Below, in pieces: positions 29,874 to 41,940 of a stretch of 64,000 nucleotides of DNA (its first letter is position 1; every line of letters begins with the position of its first letter). The notes beneath the pieces are model-generated. The model was not told the origin of the DNA, did not search any database, and saw only the letters and a list, made by a program, of their open reading frames with translations. Location of the stretch: contig CM020618.1 in the NCBI GenBank assembly GCA_009829735.1, forward strand, positions 9,453,119 through 9,517,118. The letters are read 5' to 3'. The translations under genes were made by a program, and so were the position numbers. Source of the stretch: Pyropia yezoensis. Lineage: Eukaryota; Rhodophyta; Bangiophyceae; Bangiales; Bangiaceae.

Positions 29874-31820
29874 TCATTCGTTTCCCGCCGACTTGGCGTC
29901 CGAATCTGAGGACGAAGGGGAAGACGACGAGTCCGAGGACGACGTGTCCGCCCCCTTCGCCGAGGGTGTGGCGACCGCCACCACCGGTCGAGACCCACCC
30001 TCGCGGCGAGAACGTACTTCGTTCGTAGCCGGCTTCTTACTCGCATTCATAACAAGTTGTTGGATGCGTTCACTCAACTTGGGGCAATCATATGCCCAGT
30101 GTCCATCGGAGTTGCAGTTCCAACACCGATTGTCTGTTCCGGGAGGGGTCTTCCCAACTGGGGAAGACGAATAGATACCCTGGGAAGTTCCCACGGCACC
30201 TACCACCCTCTCCTTGCGGATTCGGCGCGCCTCTCTCAACTCTCTGGCCTGGCGCGCCTCCTCCCGTTCCTTGGCCAACTCGGCCTGACGCTCCTGGCGT
30301 TGTTCCTCCCGCAACTTGCGGTAGGCCTCGCCTCTGCGATAGGCGAACCTAGCCAACTCGGCCAGGGTCGCCCGGGCAGTGTTATGCTCCCGGGTCTCCA
30401 TCCGGACTGACCAATGGAGCCCCTCCACAAACCGACTCTTCACCACAGCTTGTGGATGAAGAAACCCACAATGATTGTTGAGCTTACGGACTCGCTCCGC
30501 AAAGGACAACTCGTCCTCCGCCTCTTCCTGATGGGCTTGCGTAAACTCCTCGACTTGAGAAGCCAACGCCGCTTCATCAACCATGGCCCTCAACAACCAG
30601 TTGACGAGCTCCAAATAGGACGTCACCTCCCCAGCGCCTCCACTTGAGGAGCTGGGCATGACGGACATAAGTTCTGTCCGCAGGTCTCCCTTCGTAAACT
30701 CCTGTAGCATGTAAAAGGCCATGCCTTCACTTATGGCATTGTCGTCACAGGCTTTTGTGAAACGACGTAGGAACTCAAAGACATGGAGGGGGGGAGTTCC
30801 ATCCCACTCCGCTTTGTGCCCAAAAGAGTGAAGTGCATTCTTCTTGGCACGGCCCATGGCTCAGGCCTGGTCAGGACCATACGCCACCGACTTGTTGTGG
30901 AGGGCGTAGGTCTCACAGTCAAAGATCCGCTGGTAGACCGGGTTGGCTACCTGAATCTTGGGCGGCACCTCACGTTGAGGGAACAGCCGCTGTGGCACTG
31001 GGGTAAGTTCACTCTCAGTGCCTGTAGTCCGGCGCGGCGCGCTTGGTGTAGCCGCCGGCGGCGCCGGGGGGAACTCCCCCATGAAGGGCGTACGCCCCAC
31101 CGAGTATGGTGTAGCTCCCTCGTTGGGAGTCACAGGTGTCGCCCCCTGTTCGGGACGACCAGAGGTAGGCGTGAGGAGGGATTCCCCCGGCGCCTGCGGG
31201 CTCGAAAGCCCCGATCCGGTCTGGACATTAAGGCCATCTGGCAAACGCGCCACAATCTGATTCAGAATTGTATTCGTCATCGTGACCACCAGGTCCGGCA
31301 AAGTCTGCCGCAACACATTGGTCGCCTCCCGACGGACAGTTTCCGCGAGGAGTGGATTGACGACTCCAGTTGAGTCTCGGTCCGCCTCCGGGAGTCCACC
31401 TGAGGGGTAACCACGTCCCTCAGGGGTCTCAACCGGGGGCATGGGCGCGAGCCCATCGCCGACCAACGGAGGTCCGCCGTCCTCCAAAAGTCTAGTTGGC
31501 GACGGCTCCATGCCAAAGTTGGCTCCAACCCGAGTGGAACCCGCGGGGACAGTCCTCACCCCTTGGGACGTTCCCGTTGAGTTTACCACACGGTGGCCAG
31601 ACTTCGGCCCACCCACGTCAGAAGTGTCACCCGAGTGAACTCCCGACTGAGTCGGGGTGGCCTGTTGCCCGCCCGCACTTCCAGTCCTGCTGGCTTGAGG
31701 GACCTCTAGTCCCTCTGCGACCCCAGGTAAACCCACCTGTGTCTCACCAATATTCAAAGGCAATGAAGTACGTGCGTCACCCGTGTACTCCCCGGACGAC
31801 GGGAGGTCCGAACTAGCCAT
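29874..31820 (-). pseudogene. gag: gag of element C, single in-frame TGA
   Basis: 648 codons from MASSDLPSSGEY to ...GNE, same length as copy D. One stop at 30858-30860 where the other copies have CGA (PDQ-A-R-AMGRA): a CpG C-to-T change. The CCHC knuckle (CWNCNSDGHWAYDC) and capsid are intact. The last codons carry GGGAAAC, followed by the ATGA overlap with pol. Confidence 0.9.
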
Positions 31821-31919
31821 GTTGGCTGACGATCCGTATGAAACGGTCCAAGTCCACCGTTCCTCCGAGACAAAGGGCCCCCTACACCCGGGTGCACCCG
31901 GAGGTAAAGTTTACCTCTA

Positions 31920-31937
31920 TCCCCTGCTGCTCCACCA
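31920..31937 (-). promoter_or_regulatory. primer-binding site of element C
   Basis: Same position as in the other family-B copies; the base at the far end differs (ATCCCC instead of GTCCCC just outside the 18 nt). Confidence 0.65.
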
Positions 31938-31939
31938 AA

Positions 31940-32408
31940 TGTGGCAAAAACCACTTACACACACGACACCCAAGTTGGGGCGGTTTACAAGGGCTGCCTC
32001 CCGTGTCGGGAGAACCGGAAGAAGTGCAAGTCGCACACACTCTGTCCCTGTTGTTGGGCAAACCCCCCACTGACAAATAAGACGATGGTGTGTGGTCCAA
32101 CAGTTTCTTAGTCGGGACGGGGACGCAGGGCCAAGCCCCGCTGTCCCTCCCCTTATCCCCCCAGGGTCCCCTCAGAATCTCGCCACTCAGAATCTCCCAC
32201 CCCAGCACCTGCCCACCGGGCCACACGAAAATTCAAGACGATAAATGCAGAATACCCTCAAATCCAAGTTGGATTTACTACTAAGCTAACTATCCCAAAC
32301 TTAGGGAATATGGACCCAAATGCAGGGGGAGGAACGGATCAGGCAAGTGGCCTGCCGCCCCTTGCATGGCACGTGTTGCCCCCCTACCTGGGGGTAAATA
32401 CTGCCACA
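31940..32408 (-). repeat. 5' LTR of element C (469 bp)
   Basis: TGTGGCAAAAACC...CTGCCACA on the plus strand; directly followed by CGGGG and the pol sequence of element E. Confidence 0.9.
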
Positions 32409-34663
32409 CGGGGCGGCTCAGTGTCAATGAGAAGAACTTGAGAGGCATCCGTAAGGCTCAGTACCCCCGGACCCAAAACCAGATGAGGAGCTTCCTCGGG
32501 ATGTGTAACGTATACCGACGTTTCAACAAGGGCTTCGTCAAGATGGTGAAGCCGCTGAATGAGCTAGTTAGCTCGACGCTACCGAAGAACCTGCCTCGCC
32601 CAAGTTGGGTGGAGCAGGAATCCTTTGAGACTCATAGGCATCTACTGCTGAAGCCCCCTATCTTGGCTATTCCCAGGTTGCGAGGCCACTACATCTTAGA
32701 CGTGGATGTTAGCTACGACCAACTTGGTTGTGTGTTGCTTCAGCAACAGCCGGACAAGGAGTACTTGCCGGTAGGATACTTCAGCAAGGGGCTGAACTCG
32801 GCTGAGAAGATCTATGGAGTCACCAAGTTGGAAGCACTCGCAGTGGTATGGGCGGTGACGTCACTTCGTCACTACCTAGAGGGTGAGAAGTTCCTCGTCC
32901 GCTGTGACCACCGCGCGTTGCAGTTCATCTTTAAGACGGATTGCATCAACACTCGCCTCAACAGGTGGAGGGCGCGACTGGCACCCTTCAACTTTAATAT
33001 TGAGTATCGCCCCGGCAGGCACCATGCCCTAGCCGACGGTCTCTCTCGGGTACCTGCCGAGGGGCTGGACACTAACCCAGTCGATGAGGACATCCCCATC
33101 GTGGGGGTAGTCACGCGCTCGGGTCAGGCGTTAAACCCCGAGGCGCCAGGGAACAAGAAGGACTTGCCCCTGTCCATGGACGAGGTGATGAAGGACCAAG
33201 CCGAAGACACCTTCTGCAAGTCGCAGAGGGATACGCTAGATACGGTGGCGGAGACACGGTTCTTTCTGGGAGACGATGGCCTCCTCATGAGGAGGGGGGT
33301 ATTACAGGGGACCGAACAACTTGTCGTCCCCGCATCCCTCAAGGACAGTATCCTTGAGAGGGAGCATAACGCTCCCACAGGTGGACACCTGGAGTCTAGC
33401 AAACTCTACCAGACCCTGAAGACCACGCACTACTGGCCGTCTATGGTGGTGGACATCTACAGTTGGGTGGCTGCCTGCACCAGTTGTGCACAGATCCGTC
33501 TGATGGATCGTCGGCCTACCACGGCTATGCTGCTATTCCCGGCTAAGGAGCCGTTTGCCGCGTTGGCAATGGACATCCTTGGGCCCCTGCCAGTGACAGA
33601 GGATGGCAACCAGGACCTCCTGGTCATCTGCGATCGCTTCACGAAACTTACGCGAGCGATCCCACTGGCAGAGATCACGGCCATGTCGGTCGTGTCAGCC
33701 TTCCTTGATCACTAGGTTGCCGCGTATGGCATTCCGGATAGTACACTATCGGACAATGGACCGCAATTTGCGTCTGTACTGTTTCAGGGAGTGCTGGATA
33801 TGTTGGGGGTGCGGGCAAACTATGCTACCCCCTACCACCCACAAACTAACGGGCAGGTGGAGCGCTTCAACAAATCTATTGTTCGGCAGCTGCGCCACTT
33901 TGTGAGTGAGCATGTGAAAACGTGGGACCAATACATTTCTATTCTTACCACTGCCTACAATTCGCAGGTTCACTCGTCTACCGGGGAAGTACCCCTCGCT
34001 TCTGTGACCCCACGTCGCGTGCGGTCTATTGCCGTGCGGCGGCCGCTCCCAACTAGGGAGGCCGATGGCAGTACGCCTACTCCTACTGAGAGTAAGGCGA
34101 AGTTCGCTGCTAGGCTTGAAAACCTCATCCTTAAAGTCAGGGCTGAGATGGACAAAGCACAAAAGCGCCACAAGCGTACCTTTGACAAAAAAGTGCGCAA
34201 TGCTAAGCATGTCCCCGAGCAGGGTGACTGGGTGCTGGTACACTCACACACCCCAACTGGGGGTAAGTTGGTGTTCCAAACGAAGGGGCCATACCACATC
34301 CTTCGTACGGATGGGCGACGGTTTACCATCGAAAGTGACGATAGGGTCCGCACAGTAAACGGACAGGACGTGGTCAAAGTTGCACCACCGCCTGCAGGCG
34401 ACCCAGCTTGGGCGCGTGCGTTGGAAGCGTGGCGCCTCCCCTCGCTGCCTGCGGCCAAACATGGCCCGCAGGAGTACGTGTTCAATAAGTTCATCGACCA
34501 CGGCTGGGATGAGGACACTAACGGCCTCATGTTGAGGGTGCGTTGATTCGGCTATAAGGCCAAAGATGATACGTGGGAGTACGTGGAGGATCTTCCTGCT
34601 GAGAAGGTCCGGACGTACTGCGCCCGGAATGATATCGACCCTAACTGCCCTCCCTCATCGTGA
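32409..34663 (+). pseudogene. pol: pol of element E, C-terminal part, two stops
   Basis: Starts at RLSVNEKNLRGIRKAQYP (end of RT), then RNase H (DVDVSYDQLGCVLLQQ; TKLEALAVVWAV; CDHRALQFIF), integrase (HHCC module, MDILGPLPV, SDNGPQFAS, PQTNGQVERFNK) and chromodomain to ...IDPNCPPSS. One frame with TAG at 33713-33715 (TGG to TAG) and TGA at 34544-34546 (TGG to TGA). The second stop is at the same Trp as in element C, while B and G keep Trp, so C and E share a derived defect. Confidence 0.9.
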
Positions 34664-34774
34664 GGGAAGACCAAGTGACGGTGCCAATAGAGTGCTCCAA
34701 GTCGAAGTGGTACGCAGAGTGGCTTTTAACTACAGCCCTAACCCTCACACTCTCACAACAAAGGCAGCTGCCAA

Positions 34775-36896
34775 CTAGGCATGCCTGCTAGACTCTCCAA
34801 CCCCACGGCCCTCGCCCTCACGAGGAGGCGAGCGGCGAGACCCACGGCGATAACGCTCCCTACCAGTCGGCGGGGCCGGCGGCTCCAAGTCGGAACCGCC
34901 GCGCCCCTCACGGTCGCGCAAGTGGCGACGACCGCGGCTGCCCTTCTGCTTAGTCTTGCGCGCAAGTTGGCGACGCAGACGCCGGACAGACTCCGTCTCC
35001 GACGGGGTAGAGGCCTCCGAGGCGGAATATGAGAACTCGTCTTCCGACACGGAGGGAGACCGCCGCGAGTGACGGCGACGACGGCGAGGAGGCGAGTATG
35101 TCCGGCTTGCTCGACGCGTGCCGCGCCCAAGTGGGGCCGGAAGGGGCACAATCGACCCGATACGAGCCAACTCATTCGTCATGAACCCCGCAACCGACTC
35201 GCAACTCGCGGTCGCCACAGCAGTAAGAACGTGCTCCTCAACTTGAGGAGTCTCGGATACTTGGAGTGTTGCAGCCGACGCGGCCAACCAAGAAATGATG
35301 CGCACCAACGTGGTGATCGTCATCTCGGAAGTCAAGGGCGCGGCCGGCAGTACCAACTTGGGGTAGACCGTGAGTAGGGTGGCCCCCAAGTTGGGGGACA
35401 CCGGAGTGGACGACTCAACGGCAACGCCTATCGGGATGTCCCCGTGCGGCTGGAATGGGACAGGAGGAAGAGGAGGGGCTCGCCGACTAGGCGGAGCCCG
35501 AGAGTAACCGCGACCCTTATTCGGGGCCCCCGCAGTGGGTTGAGCCATGTAGTCGTCGTGGGAGGCCGCGGCCACCACGATTGCCTTGTCCGGGGGAGGC
35601 GCAGTGTGGCGCTTCACCCCCGGGGCATACGGGTAGTCTCCGATGCCCAACCCCTTCTTGAGGGCCAAGCGGCCGTAGTGAAGTTCACGGCCGACCCAGA
35701 CGAATTGTCGAAGTGTGGCATCGTCCTTGGGCCCGCGGGAAGATCGGCGCAACTTGTGCTCGATGCTCTCCCACTCGATGAGCATGTGGAGACGCAGCAT
35801 CTCCTCGAGTAGAGTGAGCTGTCTCGATGGGCACCCCTCAGCAACTAGCAGAGGGGTGAGCTGCTCCAAACCTTGGATATGCCGGGGGGATAGATGCCAG
35901 AACATCCCCCGCCGCTGTACACAAAACACCCAGGGCGACATGACCTCAAGGAGCCACTGGGTTGCCAACATGGCGAACACCAGGTGGTCCGGGCTAGCCA
36001 TCAACATGACGGAGCTGAAGTGGTCGATCAACCGTGGTAGTAGCGCCGGAACCCCTTGGGGACCTCGACTTGAGGCCACCACTCGGGCTTCTTGGGGTAG
36101 TATTGCTCCTTGCTTGCAGGCGACTGCTGCGGAAACTCGAGTTGAGCCGAGGTCGCCAAGTAGGGACCTCGGCGGTAGTCCTTCTCCATCCGCACGTCGA
36201 AGTGATGACTGTGCGGATCGAAGTCACGTAGGTACGGGGGGCGAGTTGCCACCGCGTCCCAAGTGAAGGACGGCACGTCTCCGGGGCCCGCGGTGGTACC
36301 CCGCGAGTCAACAAGTTCTTGCCCCGCTGCACGTCTTCGACCCCGTCCTCATCCAAGAAGGAAAACTGGTACGTCTTGAAGTCGGCAGGAATCCCGATCC
36401 TACGGGGGAACCTCTCCCGTAGGCGGTCCCAGACGTGACTTATCGCTGTGCCAAGTCGGCCACAGCGGATAACCGTCAATCGCTCCGCGTGCAGGGGCCA
36501 AGGGGGGTAGAACCACCTCCCTAGAGCCTCCCGTGGAATAACGGGGCCTACCTCCGGGGAAGATCCCGCCGCCAACCCAAAGCCGGGTGGCGCGGGCCTC
36601 CCATCCCCCGGAGCGACCGTGGAGCCCCCGCCGGAAGTCCCGGCGGGCGCTACATCGCACGGTGTATCCTCCATCCGCTTATCCCGGGAGTCAGTCTCCA
36701 ACCCCGGGGTCACCATGGCTCTCGCCAAGTTAGGGAGAGACGAATCTGACACAGCTGCACGAGGCCCGCCTCGAGTTGAGGGGGCCTCGGATCGTGGGCA
36801 GACCGGTGGCTTCCCCAGCGTGAGGCGGCCCAGGGTAAGGTGAAGGGGATGTTTTTGTGAAGGAGGTGGTGGTGACTTCAGCACCGATAAGAGCAA
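34775..36896 (-). pseudogene. antisense ORF (aORF) of element E, two frameshifts
   Basis: Same protein as at 14321 but more divergent: leader MLLSVLKSPPPPSQ, globular region (ALGRWFYPPWPLHAERLTVIRCG; HHFDVRMEKDYRRGPYLATSAQLEFPQQ; LLPRLIDHFSSVMLMASPDHLVFAML) and Arg/Ser-rich tail ending ESSRHA. It runs through three frames, with shifts near 36290 and 36050. Amino-acid changes relative to B are largely conservative (K/R, D/E, I/V), which would suggest past protein-level selection; a dN/dS test would decide. Confidence 0.8.
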
Positions 36897-37060
36897 GCTG
36901 CGAAGTGGGAAAGCTTGAGGAGAGGGGCGGTCGACGTGTCCGCCTCCACGTCCGCTTCACGTACCGGGGGGACAGCAAGTCGCGCCCCCAACGCCGCGAT
37001 GTGCGCTTTTATACCCCCTCGCAGGGCCGACCGGGTCGGTCGGAACTGAGGAGAGGGGAG

Positions 37061-37526
37061 TGTGGCAGTATTGACCCCAGGTAGGGGGGCAACACGTGCC
37101 ATGCAAGGGGCGGCAGGCCACTTGCCTGATCCGTTCCTCCCCCTGCATTTGGGTCCATATTCCCTCAGTTAGGGATAGTTAGCTTAGTAGGAAATCCAAC
37201 GTGGACTTGAGCGTTTTCTGCATTTTATCGTCTTGAATTCTCGCGTGGCCCGGTGGGCATGTGCTGAGGTGGGAGATTCCAAGAGGCGAGATGAGGGGAC
37301 TCTGGGGGGATGAGGGGAGGGACGGCGGGGCTTGGCCTCGCTTCCCTGTCCCGACCAAGAAACTGTTGGTTCACACACCATCTTCTTGTTTTGTCGTGGC
37401 GGGTTTACCCCACAACAGGGATAGAGTAAGTGCAACTTGCACTTCTTCCGGTTCCCCCGACACGGGAGGCAGCCCTCGCACACCGCCCCGACTTGGGTGC
37501 CGTGTGCGCCAGTGGTTTTTGCCTCA
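37061..37526 (+). repeat. 3' LTR of element E (466 bp)
   Basis: Starts TGTGGCAGTATT after the polypurine tract GAGGAGAGGGGAG. Visibly more diverged than the other family-B LTRs and ending TGCCTCA instead of TGCCACA, consistent with an older insertion. The following CGTCG may be its target duplication. Confidence 0.85.
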
Positions 37527-40500
37527 CGTCGAGGTGCAAGAAGCCGACGGTACGAAGCGAGGACAGACGGCTTAGTCAGGGACCTGACGCTGTAAGGGAG
37601 CCACGTTAGCGTGGCTGAGGTGTACGCGAGCGTAGAACCGAAGACACTTCGGGTAGCTCAGCGAACTCGCTTTGAGCCCTTTTCCGAGACGGTGCTCCCG
37701 GTTAACTGTGACCTCGCGGGCATGTGCAGAGTCCAGTCCAACCTATGCACCTCCAGACGCCATGGATTGACCATGGCCAACGGTATCATAGACCTACCGG
37801 CAGGGGGGTCATCACTGCCGGTGATGGCGAACTATCACCGTAAAGCAGTGTCCCTCCCGACAAGGATCCTCCTAGGAATAGCCGAGCTCTGCTAGGGAGA
37901 CATCCTCACCCCTGACAGAGGCGGCCAAGTAGAACCACTTGAAGTACTGGCGGTCGCCGAGAACCCCGAACGGGAAGACCCCGACAGCGAGAAGCCTCAG
38001 CGAGCACCAATCCCGGCGGATACTCCACCGAAGGACCAAGAGGCTTTGAAGGCTTTGGCCGAGGCTAATCTCGACCGCATTCCCCCTTCGGTAGCAGAAG
38101 GGGTACGAAGAATGCTGAAGAAGCACGACGTCATGTGGGCAGGCGGAGCCCTGGGCACCATTGGGGCTACCCAGCATCGTATGGACCTGGTATGAGGCGC
38201 ACGACCCGCCCGGTCGCAGCCACATCGAACGGGACCTATGCAAAGAGAGATCGTTGACGGAGAAGTGAAGAGGATGAGCGAAGCTAAGGTGATCCGACCT
38301 TCGATGTCGGAGTGGGGTGCCCCAGTCGTCATCGTATCGAAGAAGTATCGAACTCCTCGGTTCTGCATCGACTAGTGACGCCTCAACTTGGTCGCCAAGA
38401 AGGACTCATACAATTTACCAAGGATGTATGAGTGCATCGACTTCCTGGGGGAGGCCACAGTGTTTACAACTATCTATTGCAATGCCGGGTACTGGCAGAT
38501 CTCAGTAGCCGAGGAGGATATCCCGAAGACAGCGTTCGTCTGTCACAGTGGAGTGTACGAGTTCCTAAGGATGCCCTGTGGATTGTCCAACGCGCCCGCT
38601 ACATTCCAGCGGGCCATCGACATTATACTGTCGGGAGTGAAGTGGCGGTACTGCCCATTGTACCTGGAAAATGTCATCGTCTTCTCGCGTAACATGGATG
38701 ACCATGTCCAAAATGTCGATGAGGTACTCACCCTCTTGAGGAACGCCGGGGCAACCCTGCGACTCAAAAAAGTGTGCCTTCTTTCAACAGACTGTCGAGT
38801 ATCTGGGTCGCCAGATCACTCCAGGCAAGCTGGGTGTACTCGAAGCTAATACCCTGGCACTCCGGGATACTCAATACCCGATCACCCAGACACAGCTCAA
38901 GGGCTTTCTGGGGATGTGTAACGTATATCGACGGTTCGTTAAGGGCGTCGCTCGTATAGCCAAACCGTCAGCGGTTCTGACGAGCAGCACCTTGCCTGAG
39001 GTACTCTAACCCCCCTCGCCCAGCGAGAAGGAAGTATTCGAGTCGCTGAAGCAGGCTCTGCTGTCCCCACCCCTGCTGGCGTTGCCGCATAGACGCAGGA
39101 CCTTCGTCACCGATGTCGGAGCATGCGATACCCAGGCGGGATGCACCTTGGTACAGAGAGAGACGCTCATCGGTACCGATTACGCTATTCCGGACCTACA
39201 TCCCGTGGGATACTTCAGCCAGACACTTAACCCGGCTGAGTGTAACAAAAGTGCCACCGAGCGCGAATGCCTCGGAGTGATATAGGCAGTGCAACTGCTC
39301 CGTCCATACCTGAAAGGTTCCAGGTTCATCGCGAAGTCCGACCACGAATCTTTACGATGGCTTCTCAACCTTGGTGACAAGGATTCCGACAGCCATGAAC
39401 GGCTAGCCCGATGGCTGCTGAAGATGACCGAGCAAGACTACCGGATCGTGTATAAGGCCGGGGCCACTCACCATCTGGGAGATGTTCTATCCCGCCTCGA
39501 CACACAGAGCGGGGATACACGCCCGGTGGACGAGGACATCCCGGTAGTACCGGTATGCATGGTGGGTAATGCCACACAAGGAACGGCTGACCATACGATG
39601 GACCACACCGCTTGCGCTCTAACCCACGCGGACTTCCGCGAGCCACAGGCCAATGATCATGACTGTAGGCGCCATCGTGCGAACCTCCCGGCCGGAGTGG
39701 CAGGCATCTTCTACGAGAATGAGGACGGACTCATGTACCGGCGGGCACCCGCCGACGGAAGACATCAAGACGTAGTTCCCGTATCCTTACGGCAAGCCGT
39801 GATGGAACGGGAATACGAGAACATTACAGCCGGACACCCGGGGGGCTCACGTATGTTCGTAGCCATGCGAAGGTTCTTCTACTGGCTAGCAATGGCCGTC
39901 GACGCAGTCGACCACGTACGGGGGTACCACCCATGTGCACGTAACCGTATGGGTCTCCATAGGCGGGCATCCGCTATGAAACTCTTCCCGCCCGATGGGC
40001 CCAACGAGAAAGTCGCTATTGACATACTTGGGCCGCTTCCCGTGAAGGAAGAGGGGAACAGGTGTGCACTGGTCATGTCTGACCGCTTCACAAAGCTGTC
40101 ACGAGGGGCAGCCAATCCGGATGACACGGCATACACTATCATGAACGCAGTGGTTGACCACTGGATCAGTGCATACGGAGTGATGTAGCAACTCCTCTTC
40201 GATAAAGGAGCTAATCTGACATCGGCATTCTGCACCAACGTCATGGGCATGTTTCGAATCGAACCACGTCGGGCTTCCGACTACCACCCGCAGACCAACG
40301 GGCAGGTGGAACAGTTCAACCGCACCATCGTCAAGATGCTCCAGTGCTACGTGGTTGAGCACACGAATTCGTGGGACAGGCTCCTGTCCGTACTCACCCT
40401 GGCATACAATTCCAGGCCACACCGGAGCACAAACATTACCCCTCTGGAGTGGGTCATGCCTCTGGGCGTGGGAAACGTGACCCTGCCACCAGGCAGGTGC

Positions 40501-40755
40501 CCTCGGTATGACACACCGAAGGGGCGACCGGCCGAGTGGATCCACCTAGCTTGGTTGGCCATGCTATCATGGATGATCCCTAAGCTAAAGAATGCCCTTG
40601 ACCGAACTCAACGTCGGTACAAGAAGAACTTCGACGCCCGACTGCGGGTACGCAACGCGATCCTCGTAACAGGTGACTGGGTGTACATACGATACCAGAA
40701 GTTCCGAGGGAAAAAGGCGCCCTCGCCGCGGTCATCGGTGCACCCATCATTATAA
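37527..40755 (+). pseudogene. pol relic of a third Ty3/gypsy element (F), heavily decayed
   Basis: Fragments in order: protease-RT linker (37611-37895, FSETVLPVNCDLAG), RT (38388-38800: KDSYNLPRMYECIDFLGEATVF, CNAGYWQIS, YLENVIVFS), RNase H (39082-39460), integrase zinc module (about 39800-39960) and core (AIDILGPLPV about 40018; LFDKGANLTS about 40197; HPQTNGQVEQFNRT about 40285) and C-terminal region to about 40755. The RT catalytic motif YLDD is YLEN. At least five stops and shifts break the frame (e.g. 38373, 39283-39285, 40186-40188). It is clearly different in sequence from families A and B and is the oldest layer of the tower. Confidence 0.85.
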
Positions 40756-41060
40756 AGTTGGGCCCAGGGAAAGGGCAGCCGGTCTCAGTGAGTTGCCATT
40801 CGCGCGAATAAGACGGGTCCTGATAGTGCCGTCTCCTCTGAACAGGGGATCCCCTCGTGTGAAAAGGCGTGAAAGGAGTCGACGCGGCTGCCATTACTGG
40901 CGTCGAAGGAGCACCAGCGGTAAGGTCAGGGATGAGATGACACGGGGTCAGGATGTCGCTCCTAATCACCCTACATGCGGGTGAGGTGTGATCACGCGCT
41001 ACGAAAACCTCAAAGTTTAGCAAGAGTTCGATGAAATCTAGCTTGCGGAAAGCGATTCTC
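40756..41060. other. unassigned tail of relic F
   Basis: About 300 bp after the last recognisable integrase residues. No open frame, LTR end or other signal seen; probably decayed 3' sequence of element F. Confidence 0.3.
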
Positions 41061-41067
41061 CTGCGAG

Positions 41068-41325
41068 GTGCCGAGAAGCAACGAGGACTGCCGAGAAGTG
41101 GCGAGAAGCTGAGAAGTGCCGAGAAGTGGCGAGAAGCTGAGAAATGCCGAGAAGTGAGTAGCCGAGAGGTGTCGAGAAGTGCCGAGGAGAGTCCAGGAGA
41201 GTCGAGGAGTGTCGAGAATTGCCGAGAAGCGGTGAGGAGTGCTGAGGAGTAATGAGAGGTGCCGAGAAGTGCCGAGAAGTGCCGAGAAGTGCCGAGAAGT
41301 GCCGAGAAGTGCCGAGAAGTACCCG
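41068..41325. repeat. decamer minisatellite, unit GCCGAGAAGT
   Basis: The right part (about 41253-41322) is seven near-perfect copies of GCCGAGAAGT; the left part is degenerate copies mixed with GTCGAGGAGT-type variants. Ten bases times three gives a 30-bp coding period, which is why open frames appear on both strands. It marks the border between the retrotransposon tower and the gene island. Confidence 0.85.
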
Positions 41326-41940
41326 GCCGCAAACAGACATTGTATCCGCCCCTATACAAGTACAATAATGGATCATCACAAATGATTGAATCGACTTGAT
41401 TAGCGTTTGAGGAGGCCGCCAGGCCGGCGAGCGATGGCACGCCTCAACTGTAAGGCAGTGCCGCCGGCCAGCGCGTCCCGCGGCCGCGCGCGGCTCGCCC
41501 GCCCCGCCCACCACGCTCGGCCGCGCGCCCTCGCCCTCCTTGTCGGGTCACCCAGCAGCCACGTCAGCGGTGAGGCCGCCCCCCCTTGCAAACCTCCCCG
41601 GCCCCCCGCGCGCGACGCCGCGGCGTCGCGTCTCCACCACAAGGGGCGCCGCCCAGCGCCGCAGCCGCCGCCCCGCTCGCCCCCGCGCTGCCGCGTCGGT
41701 CGTCGGTTGACGCGCCCGCGGCCGCCTCCGTGTACGCCTTCCGCCGCGGCTGCTGCCGTTGGCGCGTCGTGGTGGGTATCGCCACCCCCCCCGGAACCTC
41801 TTCCGCGTCTGAACACCCCCGCTTCATCGCCGCTGGCGCCCTCGCCCTCCCCCCCGCCCCCGTTCCTGCTGGTAACGGCTGCGGCAGCGGCCACGGCCGC
41901 CGCCCTTACCCCTCCTCTCCCCTCTTTTCCATTGTAGGGC
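41326..41940. other. upstream region of the LIN-9-like gene
   Basis: A short low-GC patch (41330-41400), then Pro/Ala-type GC-rich sequence. A splice-acceptor-like CTCTTTTCCATTGTAG ends at 41937, and possible donors lie upstream, so a 5' exon may exist here. No exon could be established. Confidence 0.35.

Larger units (their letters stand above)
23807..29877 (-). pseudogene. pol: pol of element C, interrupted by a DNA transposon and an internal duplication
   Basis: Protease part 28942-29877 ([13 protein letters not shown]); then, beyond the transposon, RT (FCIDFRKLNES, YLDDIIVFF), RNase H (DVDVSYDQLGC, HRALQFIF), integrase (HHCC near 25000-25120, MDILGPLP, SDNGLRFAS, PQTNGQVERF) and chromodomain. 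Stops: TAG at 26159-26161 (CAG to TAG) and TGA at 23924-23926 (TGG to TGA in RVRWFGY). A 225-bp in-frame tandem duplication (about 26746-26970 and 26971 onward) repeats [10 protein letters not shown]...[11 protein letters not shown], and the DNA transposon sits in its second copy. The RNase H and integrase frames are otherwise open for 744 codons. Confidence 0.9.
5419..32408 (-). mobile_element. LTR retrotransposon C (family B), minus orientation, host of A, D and a DNA transposon
   Basis: From right to left: 5' LTR 31940-32408, gag, pol, aORF on the plus strand, then the inverted remainder 3674-5418. It inserted into pol of element E (E resumes at 32409 with CGGGG, a probable 5-bp duplication whose partner is outside the window). 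It was later hit by element D, by element A (5606-22869) and by the DNA transposon (27080-28938), and carries an internal 225-bp tandem duplication. Confidence 0.85.
32409..37526 (+). mobile_element. LTR retrotransposon E (family B), 3' part, host of element C
   Basis: Begins within pol where C inserted and continues through RNase H, integrase, antisense ORF and a 3' LTR. Its 5' half lies beyond the left of the window because C and its nested elements separate the two halves. It is itself inserted in pol of relic F. Confidence 0.88.

Noticed and set aside
41068..41325. CRISPR array
   Set aside because: Ten-base contiguous units without unique spacers, in a eukaryotic context.
40580..41514. 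Minus-strand frames reading GTSRHFSALL repeats
   Set aside because: Translation of the decamer minisatellite; the 30-bp multiple keeps the frame open without coding meaning.
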